Positions 1 through 6,386 of a DNA stretch of 39,054 bases are shown here, one piece after another. This stretch comes from Acidobacteriota bacterium (GTDB lineage Bacteria > Acidobacteriota > Terriglobia > Bryobacterales > Bryobacteraceae). Location of the stretch: NCBI GenBank assembly GCA_026394075.1, contig JAPKYX010000155.1:1-39054 (forward strand), given 5' to 3'. The position numbers and the translations under genes were made by a program. Positions within the stretch are counted from its first letter, which is position 1; each line of letters opens with the position of its first letter. The notes under the pieces are model-generated. The model ran no database searches, was not told where the DNA came from, and worked only from the letters and a program-made list of their open reading frames with translations.

Positions 1-2
1 CG

Positions 3-368
3 CCCGCCGGTCCGATCGCGGATCTGCTCCGTTTGAACACGGGCGTTGCGCCCACCATGCCCGCGGCGCAAAACCGCATGGGTCTGCTGGGTGGTGATCC
101 GGCCGGTTTCCCCAATGGCCGCCGCTTGGGCGACGATGTGGTGGATTCGGCCCTGCGGCTGGTGGTCGGTGGCGTGTTGGCGGCTCCGTTTCCGGGCTTC
201 AACCCGGCCATCGGAGGCATGCTGGGCGATGGTGTAAACGTCAACGACGCCCCCTATCGCAACACGTTCCCGTATCTGGCCAATGCCCCCAGCGGTCGCG
301 ACCGCCGGCACATCGATCCAGGTGAGCCGGGCTGCACGGCGGGCGTGGGTCCGGCCTGCGCTCAATAG
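3..368 (+). CDS. DUF4331 domain protein, C-terminal fragment
   Basis: The reading frame is open from the left edge, so the gene starts outside the window and only about 121 codons are visible. The text LLRLNTGVAPT, then RMGLLGGDPAGFPNGRRLGDDVVD and a closing GDGVNVND...FPYLANAPSG segment, is the recognisable C-terminal end of DUF4331 proteins. These are exported proteins of unknown function common in Acidobacteria and other soil bacteria. No internal start should be trusted, because the homologous region extends upstream of the first possible one (a TTG at 33). The gene ends about 25 bases before a strong hairpin. Family assignment is from remembered motif pattern; biochemical role is unknown. 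Confidence 0.8.
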   Translation, partial: PAGPIADLLRLNTGVAPTMPAAQNRMGLLGGDPAGFPNGRRLGDDVVDSALRLVVGGVLAAPFPGFNPAIGGMLGDGVNVNDAPYRNTFPYLANAPSGRDRRHIDPGEPGCTAGVGPACAQ

Positions 369-391
369 CAATTCAGTTGAGCTCGAAAAAA

Positions 392-426
392 GAAGGGCGC
401 TTCCGGATTCCGGAGCGCCCTTCACT
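392..426. terminator. Bidirectional hairpin terminator
   Basis: A stem of about 12 pairs (GAAGGGCGCT against AGCGCCCTTC, continued by TCCGG/CCGGA) lies between two convergent genes. An A-run (GAAAAAA) precedes it and TTCACT follows. The A-run becomes a U-run on the minus strand, so the element best fits a terminator for the minus-strand gene, and it may also stop the DUF4331 transcript. Confidence 0.7.
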
Positions 427-463
427 CTATTTAATGGCCGATGGGCGTTGAATCGCCGATGGG

Positions 464-1183
464 CTATTCCTGCGGGCCGCTGCCGCCTTCGGCCACCGGC
501 GCATCCACCCGGTGGAAGTTGGTGTAGTTGATGTTCAGCTCCGTCCGGCCCACAATGCGGGTGTCGGCGAAACTGGCGATCTTGGTGGGCACCGCCACTC
601 CGTCACGAATCTGGAATTCACGCACAAACTCAACCCGCTTTAGAAATACTGAGGGCGACTTCACGAAGCGACCGGACTCCCGCACCGCCAGGCACGTTTG
701 CGTATCCAGCCAGATCTCGCCCTTAAACAGGCCCACTTCCTTGCGTTTCGGGGTCAGCTCCACAATGTAGACCATCCGCGCGTCGCGGGTCTGCTCACCT
801 TTGAACTTGAACTTGTAGTTGTTGGGATTGATCGCCAGCCGCTGGTCGGGATTCTCCGAAGCCTGCGCCTCAGTGGCCAAGTACCGGGCAATGACGTCTT
901 TCTTGACGGTATTGTCGCCATCAAACCGCAGCGCGTCGTAGGTAATCCGGCCCACTTTGGAGATCATGCGGAGGGCACGCAGCTTGCCCCGCTTCTCCAG
1001 GCGGGGAATGGACGCCTCAATATCGACATCCATTTCGACGCCACGCATCGCTTGACGCTGCAACTCCTGGGTGGACAGATACTTGGCGACGACGGGCAGA
1101 TCCGCGTCATCACCCGTGTCGGCCACCGCCACCAGCCCCAGCATCAGCGCGGGTAAAAAACGAGCAAAACGCATTCTCACCAT
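464..1183 (-). CDS. Secreted LolA-like (outer-membrane lipoprotein-sorting type) protein
   Basis: A 239-residue protein from the chosen ATG at 1183; a second ATG at 1174 is equally possible. Both give a short basic N-terminus followed by a hydrophobic stretch (RFLPALMLGLVAVA) that reads as a signal peptide. The rest alternates beta-rich segments, such as RMVYIVELTPKRKEVGLFKG and EIWLDTQTCLAVRESGRF, typical of the LolA/LolB-like fold found in many 'outer membrane lipoprotein-sorting' hypothetical proteins of Acidobacteria. It probably sits in the periplasm and binds a hydrophobic ligand, but no specific substrate can be read. It lacks a lipobox. It is transcribed towards the DUF4331 gene, with a shared terminator between them. 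The extended TTG start at 1216 was rejected because it adds a polar, Pro/Gly-rich stretch before the signal peptide. Confidence 0.6.
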   Translation of the reverse strand: MVRMRFARFLPALMLGLVAVADTGDDADLPVVAKYLSTQELQRQAMRGVEMDVDIEASIPRLEKRGKLRALRMISKVGRITYDALRFDGDNTVKKDVIARYLATEAQASENPDQRLAINPNNYKFKFKGEQTRDARMVYIVELTPKRKEVGLFKGEIWLDTQTCLAVRESGRFVKSPSVFLKRVEFVREFQIRDGVAVPTKIASFADTRIVGRTELNINYTNFHRVDAPVAEGGSGPQE

Positions 1184-1306
1184 TGTAGGACGACCGCTAC
1201 CCCCTGTTGGTTGCAAACCCCGGTCACGGCAAAGTTTTGCCGCCCGCTGACGATTTCCAACCGTTCGCTGCTGTCATCGCTTATCGGCATCGACCCGCCA
1301 AACTAG

Positions 1307-1334
1307 AAAAGCCACCCGGAAGGTGGCTTTTCCA
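1307..1334 (-). terminator. Rho-independent terminator of the tRNA-Leu transcript
   Basis: Read on the minus strand, a 10-pair stem (AAAAGCCACC with GGTGGCTTTT) encloses a 5-base loop and ends in TTTT, about 18 bases past the tRNA 3' end. It closes the thiS-secG-tRNA transcription unit. Confidence 0.8.
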
Positions 1335-1348
1335 ACGACAAAAAATTA

Positions 1349-1435
1349 TGGTGCGGTCGAGAGGACTTGAACCTCCACGAGATTGCTCCCGCTAGCACCT
1401 CAAGCTAGTGCGTCTGCCAATTCCGCCACGACCGC
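1349..1435 (-). tRNA. tRNA-Leu, anticodon GAG
   Basis: On the minus strand the acceptor arms GCGGTCG and CGACCGC pair perfectly and are followed by a discriminator A and an encoded CCA. The anticodon stem CTAGC/GCTAG encloses the loop TTGAGGT, whose central three bases are GAG, so it reads leucine CUC/CUU codons. A long variable arm (about GGGAGCAATCTC) marks it as class II, as expected for Leu. The T arm holds GGTTCAAGTCC. The gene follows secG at close range and is followed by its own terminator. In E. coli leuU, also tRNA-Leu(GAG), lies directly after secG, so the order is conserved across a large distance. Confidence 0.95.
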
Positions 1436-1462
1436 TTAGGGGTAAACCTAAAACTGCAAAAA

Positions 1463-1906
1463 CTACTTCTTCACCGGCGCTGGCTGGGCCGGGGCCGGGG
1501 TTGCCGGCGTCGTCACTGAACCTTTCGCCGGAGGTGTCACCCCCAGCGGAATCTGCATCGGCTGGCCGATCGGAGCGGACTGCCCGGGTTGGGCGGCCGG
1601 CGCTGACTTCGGCGTCACCGTCTTCAGATTTGCTTTGTCGAGAATGGTCGAATCACCGGCACCGCCCTTACCCGCATCGCGGGTTTGCAGCACCGCCAAA
1701 GAAAGCGACGTCACCATAAACAAACCGGCAGCCACCGTGGTGGCCTTGGAAAGAATAGTTGCCGCGCCCCGGGGGCCGAACGTCGTCTGCGAGCCCATGC
1801 CGCCAAACGCCCCTGCGATATCAGCCGCTTTGCCGCTCTGCAGCAGCACAACGATGATCAGGAACAGGCAAACAATCACATGGATGACGGTGAGAAGAAT
1901 CAGCAT
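1463..1906 (-). CDS. secG: Preprotein translocase subunit SecG
   Basis: A 147-residue membrane protein. The N-terminal 75 residues match SecG: a first membrane segment (ILLTVIHVIVCLFLIIVVLLQ), the signature SGKAADIAGAFGGMGSQTTFG with its glycine-rich cytoplasmic loop, and a second membrane segment around residues 50-72 (ILSKATTVAAGLFMVTSLSLAVL). SecG assists SecYE in moving preproteins across the inner membrane. The C-terminal half is a Pro/Ala/Thr-rich low-complexity tail ending in PVKK, longer than in E. coli SecG (about 110 residues) but common in this phylum. It lies 39 bases after thiS on the same strand and just before tRNA-Leu, so the three are probably co-transcribed. Confidence 0.95.
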   Translation of the reverse strand: MLILLTVIHVIVCLFLIIVVLLQSGKAADIAGAFGGMGSQTTFGPRGAATILSKATTVAAGLFMVTSLSLAVLQTRDAGKGGAGDSTILDKANLKTVTPKSAPAAQPGQSAPIGQPMQIPLGVTPPAKGSVTTPATPAPAQPAPVKK

Positions 1907-1945
1907 GACAACCTAAACTACGACCAACAGCAATCAAGCGAGCCG

Positions 1946-2155
1946 CTAAGAGCGCCCGCCTCCAACAAAGTGTACCACTTCCACCAGGGCGTTGGCTTCC
2001 ACCACGGTTTGGGCCCAGTCGCGCTTGCGCACCAGGGAGCGGTTCAACTCGACCGCGACGCGCCCCAAATCCACCTGGAGATGCTCCAATAGCCCGGTGA
2101 CGGACAAGCCCTCCGGCACGCTCCGCCGCTCGCCATTCAGTACAATTTCTATCAA
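1946..2155 (-). CDS. thiS: Sulfur-carrier protein ThiS-like
   Basis: A 69-residue ubiquitin-like protein read from a TTG start (MIEIVLNGERRSVPEGLSV). The opening beta hairpin, the helix (TGLLEHLQVDLGRVAVELN), the segment VRKRDW and the closing VVEANALVEVVHFVGGG fit ThiS. ThiS carries sulfur as a C-terminal thiocarboxylate for assembly of the thiazole ring of thiamine. The normal protein ends at the Gly-Gly pair; here RS follows GGG, so activation would need trimming or a different chemistry. No thiamine genes (thiG, thiF, thiE) are in the window. It is on the same strand as secG with a 39-base gap. The start is uncertain because there is no good ribosome site, but the frame is clear. Confidence 0.85.
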   Translation of the reverse strand: MIEIVLNGERRSVPEGLSVTGLLEHLQVDLGRVAVELNRSLVRKRDWAQTVVEANALVEVVHFVGGGRS

Positions 2156-2316
2156 ACCAACAGTCTACCCCTGTTTTTCGCGCCTGCCCACCGGGCCTGT
2201 CGGTCAAGCTTTTGCATGTTTTTCCGGTGATCTGGACAAAAGTCGAGAAAAATGGGGTGGCGGCCTTGCTATATTTATGTGTTGAGCTCCGCGTAGGGTG
2301 GAGCCGAGATTCTCGT
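2156..2316 (+). promoter_or_regulatory. Divergent promoter region between thiS and nuoA
   Basis: This 161-base gap must hold the promoters of the thiS-secG unit (minus) and the nuo operon (plus). A -10-like TATATT lies at 2270-2275, but no convincing -35 sits 16-18 bases upstream, so the nuo promoter may be activator-dependent. An AT-rich patch surrounds TTTTGCATGTTTTTCC at 2211-2226. No long dyad is visible. Confidence 0.35.
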
Positions 2317-2766
2317 ATGCCCAATTCGTACAGCGAAACTTATTTCCCCGTTCTGCTCCAGATGGTGTTGGCCACTGCGGTGGGGTTTGCCCTGGTTGCC
2401 CTGGGCGTGATTCTCGGGTACCGGGTGAAGAACAAGGTGAAGGATTCGCCGTATGAGTGCGGCGTCCAGCCGGTGGGGTCCGCCAAGGAACGGTTTAGCG
2501 TCAAGTTCTACCTGGTGGCGATGCTGTTCATCCTGTTCGATATTGAAGCGATCTTCCTGTACCCCTGGGCGGTGGTGTACCGCGACCTGAACCATGGTGC
2601 CAACCGGATGTTCGGATTTGTGGAAATGTTGATCTTTGTGGTTTTGGTGCTGGCCGGCTTCTTCTACATCTGGAAGAAGGGCGTGCTGAACTGGCAGGCC
2701 GACCCGGGCCCGGCAGCGGCGCCAACGGCGAAAGCACCTGCTGCCTATTCGCTGAGTGAAAAGTAA
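2317..2766 (+). CDS. nuoA: NADH-quinone oxidoreductase subunit A
   Basis: 149 residues, a membrane-arm subunit of complex I (NADH:quinone oxidoreductase, inner membrane). It has three membrane segments at roughly 11-34, 64-86 and 96-118. Family signatures KDSPYECG and the acidic FDIEAIFLYPWA are intact, and these line the conformational path near the quinone site. The ATG at 2317 is chosen because the upstream 35 codons of the open frame are polar and the membrane homology begins only after MPNSYSETYFPV. A purine-rich GGGTGGAG lies upstream. It is the first gene of the operon, and nuoB, the usual next gene, is absent: nuoC follows after 41 bases. The C-terminal 25 residues are a Pro/Ala-rich tail. 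Confidence 0.96.
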   Translation: MPNSYSETYFPVLLQMVLATAVGFALVALGVILGYRVKNKVKDSPYECGVQPVGSAKERFSVKFYLVAMLFILFDIEAIFLYPWAVVYRDLNHGANRMFGFVEMLIFVVLVLAGFFYIWKKGVLNWQADPGPAAAPTAKAPAAYSLSEK

Positions 2767-2807
2767 AGTTTGGTCAAGCTAGAGGATTTAAGGACAACTT
2801 CGAAGGC

Positions 2808-3278
2808 ATGGACAACTCTCATATCGCGGCCCTGGGCGGCTTGGTGCTGGAAGCATCGGACACGCTGAACGAGGCTACGGTTCACGTGGCCGCGGAAAAG
2901 ATCATTGAAGTGCTGAGCCTGCTGAAGAGCCGGGGGTTCAACCGGTTGAGCGCCGTTTCCGGCGTGGACTGGCATCCGCAGGAACCTCGGTTTGAGTTGG
3001 TCTACAATCTGCACGCACTGCCTCTCAAGGGTGGCAAGCAGGAACGGATCCGGGTGAAGTGCCGCGTTTCCGGTGCCGCGCCGGAGATTGCCTCCGCTGT
3101 CCCGGTGTGGGAAGGCGCGGGCTGGTATGAGCGCGAGATCTTTGACCTGCTGGGCGTTACTTTCACCGGTCACCCCGATATGCGCCGTCTGCTGATGCCG
3201 GACGGCTGGGTGGGCCACCCGCTGCGCAAGGATTTTCCGATCCACGGTCACAAATACGATTACGCGGAGAACAAGTAG
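2808..3278 (+). CDS. nuoC: NADH-quinone oxidoreductase subunit C
   Basis: 156 residues, the 30-kDa-type peripheral subunit that binds NuoD in the connecting module of complex I. The diagnostic C-terminal block is present: WYEREIFDLLGV, then FTGHPDMRRLLMPDGW and GHPLRKDFPIHG (about residues 106-148). It is a separate gene, not fused to nuoD as in E. coli. It stops three bases before the nuoD start, so translation is probably coupled. Confidence 0.96.
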   Translation: MDNSHIAALGGLVLEASDTLNEATVHVAAEKIIEVLSLLKSRGFNRLSAVSGVDWHPQEPRFELVYNLHALPLKGGKQERIRVKCRVSGAAPEIASAVPVWEGAGWYEREIFDLLGVTFTGHPDMRRLLMPDGWVGHPLRKDFPIHGHKYDYAENK

Positions 3279-3281
3279 ACA

Positions 3282-4520
3282 ATGGCCGATACTTTGGTGG
3301 CACCCGCCGACATCGCACCGGACGCCTTGAGTGCTGAGGCCCCCCGCAAGAGCAAGCGCCTGATGACCCTGAACATGGGTCCGCAGCATCCTTCGACCCA
3401 CGGCGTTTTGCGCATCGTGCTGGAACTGGATGGCGAAACCATCGTTTCCGCCAAGCCCGACTTGGGCTACCTGCACACGGGCATTGAGAAGGAAATGGAA
3501 GTGAAGACCTGGCAGCAGGCCGTCACTCTCACTGACCGCTGCGACTACCTGGCCAATCTTTCAAACAACCTGGCCTACGCGCTGGGTGTCGAAAAGATGC
3601 TGGGCCTGGAAGTGCCGGCCAAGGCGCAGGTGACGCGGGTGATGTTGTGCGAGCTGACCCGGATCAATTCGCACCTGGTCTGGCTGGGCACTCACGCGCT
3701 CGATATGGGTGCGATGAGCATGTTCTTCTACTGCATGCGCGAGCGGGAAGAAGTGCTGAAGCTGTTTGAGATGTTCTCCGGCCAGCGCATGATGACCAGC
3801 TACATCCGCATCGGTGGCTTGGCTCTCGATCACCCGCGCGGCTGGGACAAGAAGGTGAAGGCGTTTGTTGACGACTTCCCGTCGAAGATCGATCAATACG
3901 AAAGCCTGCTCGACAACAATCCGATCTGGAAGCAGCGCACGATTGGCGTGGGCGCTCTCGATGTCGACCGCATGATCGCGCTCGGCGTCAGTGGGCCGAT
4001 GATTCGGGCGGCGGGCGTGCCGTGGGATGTCCGTGTCGATGAACCCTACTCTTCTTACGAGAAGTTCGGGGTCCGCGTTCCCACTGAATTCACCAATAAC
4101 GACGTTTACGACCGGTACCGCGTGCGCATGTTTGAGCTGCGCGAAAGCTGCCGGCTGGCCAAGGCGGCCATGGAAGCGATGCCGGAAGGTCCGTTCCAGG
4201 CCGATGCGCCCAAGATCGTATTGCCGGACCGGGAGAAGATGAAGACCCAGATGGAGTCGCTCATCTATCACTTCAAGATCGTCACTGAAGGGTTCACGGT
4301 TCCCGCCGGTGAGGTATACGTGCCGGTGGAATCGCCGCGTGGCGAGATTGCCTATTACATGGTTTCCGACGGCGGCAACAAGCCGTACCGCGTGCATATG
4401 CGGACGCCGAGCTTTGGCAATTTGCAGGCTCTGGAAGCATTGTTTGATCGCAAGTCGATTGCCGACTCGATTGCGACACTGGGTTCGATGGACTTTGTGC
4501 TGGGAGACACGGACCGCTAA
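3282..4520 (+). CDS. nuoD: NADH-quinone oxidoreductase subunit D
   Basis: 412 residues, the 49-kDa-type subunit, related to [NiFe]-hydrogenase large subunits, which forms one wall of the quinone pocket. The opening NMGPQHPSTHGVLR loop contains the conserved quinone-pocket histidine. LGYLHTGIEKEME, RINSHLVWLGTHALDMGA and the closing DFVLGDTDR are all family landmarks. The first 28 residues (Ala/Pro/Lys-rich) are an extension before the core. The normal partner of its quinone pocket is NuoB with cluster N2, which this operon does not encode. Confidence 0.97.
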   Translation: MADTLVAPADIAPDALSAEAPRKSKRLMTLNMGPQHPSTHGVLRIVLELDGETIVSAKPDLGYLHTGIEKEMEVKTWQQAVTLTDRCDYLANLSNNLAYALGVEKMLGLEVPAKAQVTRVMLCELTRINSHLVWLGTHALDMGAMSMFFYCMREREEVLKLFEMFSGQRMMTSYIRIGGLALDHPRGWDKKVKAFVDDFPSKIDQYESLLDNNPIWKQRTIGVGALDVDRMIALGVSGPMIRAAGVPWDVRVDEPYSSYEKFGVRVPTEFTNNDVYDRYRVRMFELRESCRLAKAAMEAMPEGPFQADAPKIVLPDREKMKTQMESLIYHFKIVTEGFTVPAGEVYVPVESPRGEIAYYMVSDGGNKPYRVHMRTPSFGNLQALEALFDRKSIADSIATLGSMDFVLGDTDR

Positions 4521-4540
4521 GGGCCGCTTGAACTAATCTC

Positions 4541-5023
4541 ATGACCTTCTCGCCTGATTTAGAAGCGCGATTTGAAAAGCTGGTGGCCAGCTATCCGGAG
4601 GGCCGTACCCGCTCGGCGGTAATTCCGATGCTGATGTACGCCCAGGATGAATTGGGCGCGGTGACGCCGGAGCTGGTGGCGGAAGTGGCCAAGCGCTGCA
4701 AGGTGCCGCCGATCCAGGTGGAAGAAGTCATCGGGTACTACTCGATGCTGCACCGCAAGCCGCAGGGCAAATATCACGTGCAGGTGTGCACCAATATTTC
4801 CTGCCTGCTGGTGGGTGGCGAAGAGCTTTACCATCACGCCTCAAAGAAGTTGGGTATCGGCCACAAGCAAACGACTGCCGACGGGATCTTTTCGCTCGAA
4901 GAAGTGGAATGTATGGGTGCCTGTTCCTGGGCGCCGGCCGTCGAGATTGACTATACCTTCCATCATCACGTCACGCCCGAAAAGCTGGACCAGTTGTTGG
5001 ACGGTCTGAAGAAGCCGCAATAG
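4541..5023 (+). CDS. nuoE: NADH-quinone oxidoreductase subunit E
   Basis: 160 residues, the 24-kDa-type thioredoxin-like subunit of the NADH dehydrogenase module. It binds the [2Fe-2S] cluster N1a through C83 and C88 (VCTNISC) and C124 and C128 (CMGAC), all present with standard spacing. The N-terminal helical part (RSAVIPMLMYAQDELG, VEEVIGYYSMLHRKPQG) is typical. It lies 20 bases after nuoD and 6 bases before nuoF, inside the operon. Confidence 0.97.
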   Translation: MTFSPDLEARFEKLVASYPEGRTRSAVIPMLMYAQDELGAVTPELVAEVAKRCKVPPIQVEEVIGYYSMLHRKPQGKYHVQVCTNISCLLVGGEELYHHASKKLGIGHKQTTADGIFSLEEVECMGACSWAPAVEIDYTFHHHVTPEKLDQLLDGLKKPQ

Positions 5024-5029
5024 AACGAT

Positions 5030-6352
5030 ATGCTTTTCAACGAACCGCACCCGCTAGAAACCAGAGTCCTCACCAAGCGCATGCATGAGCCGGGCTATAA
5101 CGGCACGGTGGAAGCGTATGAACGTTATGGCGGCTACAAGCAGTTTCTGAAGGCCGTGGAGATGACCCCCGACGACATCATCGGGGAAGTGAAAACCTCC
5201 AACCTCCGTGGCCGCGGCGGCGCTGGCTTCCCGACCGGAATGAAGTGGGGCTTTGTGCCCCGGCAATCGTCCAAGCCCAAGTACATTGTGGTCAACGGTG
5301 ACGAAAGCGAACCGGGCACCTGCAAGGATCGCGTGCTGATCGAGAACGACCCGCACCTGCTGATCGAAGGTTGCCTGATCGCGGCGCGCGTGGTCGGTGC
5401 GGAACGTGGCTACGTCTACATCCGCGGCGAATACCGCTACCTGATCGACATCATGGAGCGGGCCATTGACGAGGCTTATCGCGCCGGATGGCTGGGCCAG
5501 AACATCAAGGGCACCGGGATCAACTTTGATCTTCGCGCGCATTCGGGTGCCGGCGCCTATGAGTGCGGCGAAGAATCGGCGTTGCTGGAATCGCTGGAAG
5601 GCAAGCGCGGCAATCCTCGCATCCGTCCGCCGTTTCCGGCCGTGGCCGGTCTTTATGCCAGCCCCACGGTGTTGAACAACGTCGAGACGTTTGCTGCCGT
5701 GCCTTCCATTCTCGAAATGGGTGGCAAGGCGTGGGCGGATCTGGGTATCGAGAAGGCGGGCGGGACCAAGCTGACCTGCTTGACGGGCCACTTCAATAAG
5801 CCCGGTGTGTATGAGCTGACGCTGGGCTTCCCGGTCGAAAAAATGATCAATGAAGTCGGCGGTGGCGTGCGCGGCGGCCGCAAGATGAAGGCCTTCATCC
5901 CGGGCGGTTCATCTTGCCCGGTGCTGACGGGTGATGAAGCGTGGCCGTTGACGATGGATTACGATTCGATGGCCAAGGCCGGCAGCATGCTGGGCTCCGG
6001 CGGCGTCATCCTGATGGATGAAACCACCGACATGGTGAAGGCAGCGCTGCGCATCATGCACTTCTACGCGCATGAAAGCTGTGGCTGGTGTATTCCTTGC
6101 CGTGAGGGCACGGCGTGGTTGAAGAAGCTGTTGACGCGTCTCGATGCTGGCTCCGGGTCGGCGCGCGATATCGATCTGGTGGGTGACCTGGCCAAGAACA
6201 TGTTGGGCCGGACGTTCTGCCCGCTGGGAGATGCCGCGGCATTGCCGACGATGTCGATTGTGAAGAAGTTCCGGCATGAGTTTGAGGCGAAGTTGAGCCG
6301 TCCGGTTTCGGTTCCCGTGACGTCGCCGGATCAACTGGTGTCACTGGGTTAA
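5030..6352 (+). CDS. nuoF: NADH-quinone oxidoreductase subunit F
   Basis: 440 residues, the 51-kDa-type subunit that binds NADH and FMN and passes electrons to cluster N3. The FMN/NADH glycine-rich loop RGRGGAGFPTGMKW, NGDESEPGTCKDR, and GAGAYECGEESALLESLEG are all intact. The N3 [4Fe-4S] ligands are C351, C354, C357 (ESCGWCIPCREG) and C397 (TFCPLGD). Length is standard. With NuoE and NuoG it forms the electron-input module. Confidence 0.98.
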   Translation: MLFNEPHPLETRVLTKRMHEPGYNGTVEAYERYGGYKQFLKAVEMTPDDIIGEVKTSNLRGRGGAGFPTGMKWGFVPRQSSKPKYIVVNGDESEPGTCKDRVLIENDPHLLIEGCLIAARVVGAERGYVYIRGEYRYLIDIMERAIDEAYRAGWLGQNIKGTGINFDLRAHSGAGAYECGEESALLESLEGKRGNPRIRPPFPAVAGLYASPTVLNNVETFAAVPSILEMGGKAWADLGIEKAGGTKLTCLTGHFNKPGVYELTLGFPVEKMINEVGGGVRGGRKMKAFIPGGSSCPVLTGDEAWPLTMDYDSMAKAGSMLGSGGVILMDETTDMVKAALRIMHFYAHESCGWCIPCREGTAWLKKLLTRLDAGSGSARDIDLVGDLAKNMLGRTFCPLGDAAALPTMSIVKKFRHEFEAKLSRPVSVPVTSPDQLVSLG

Positions 6353-6386
6353 CCGGGCTGGGTTAAAGAGGAACGAGACAAGCGAG

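Noticed and set aside
2212..2316. Longer nuoA start
   Set aside because: The 35 extra codons are polar and unlike NuoA. The first membrane helix begins just after the ATG at 2317.
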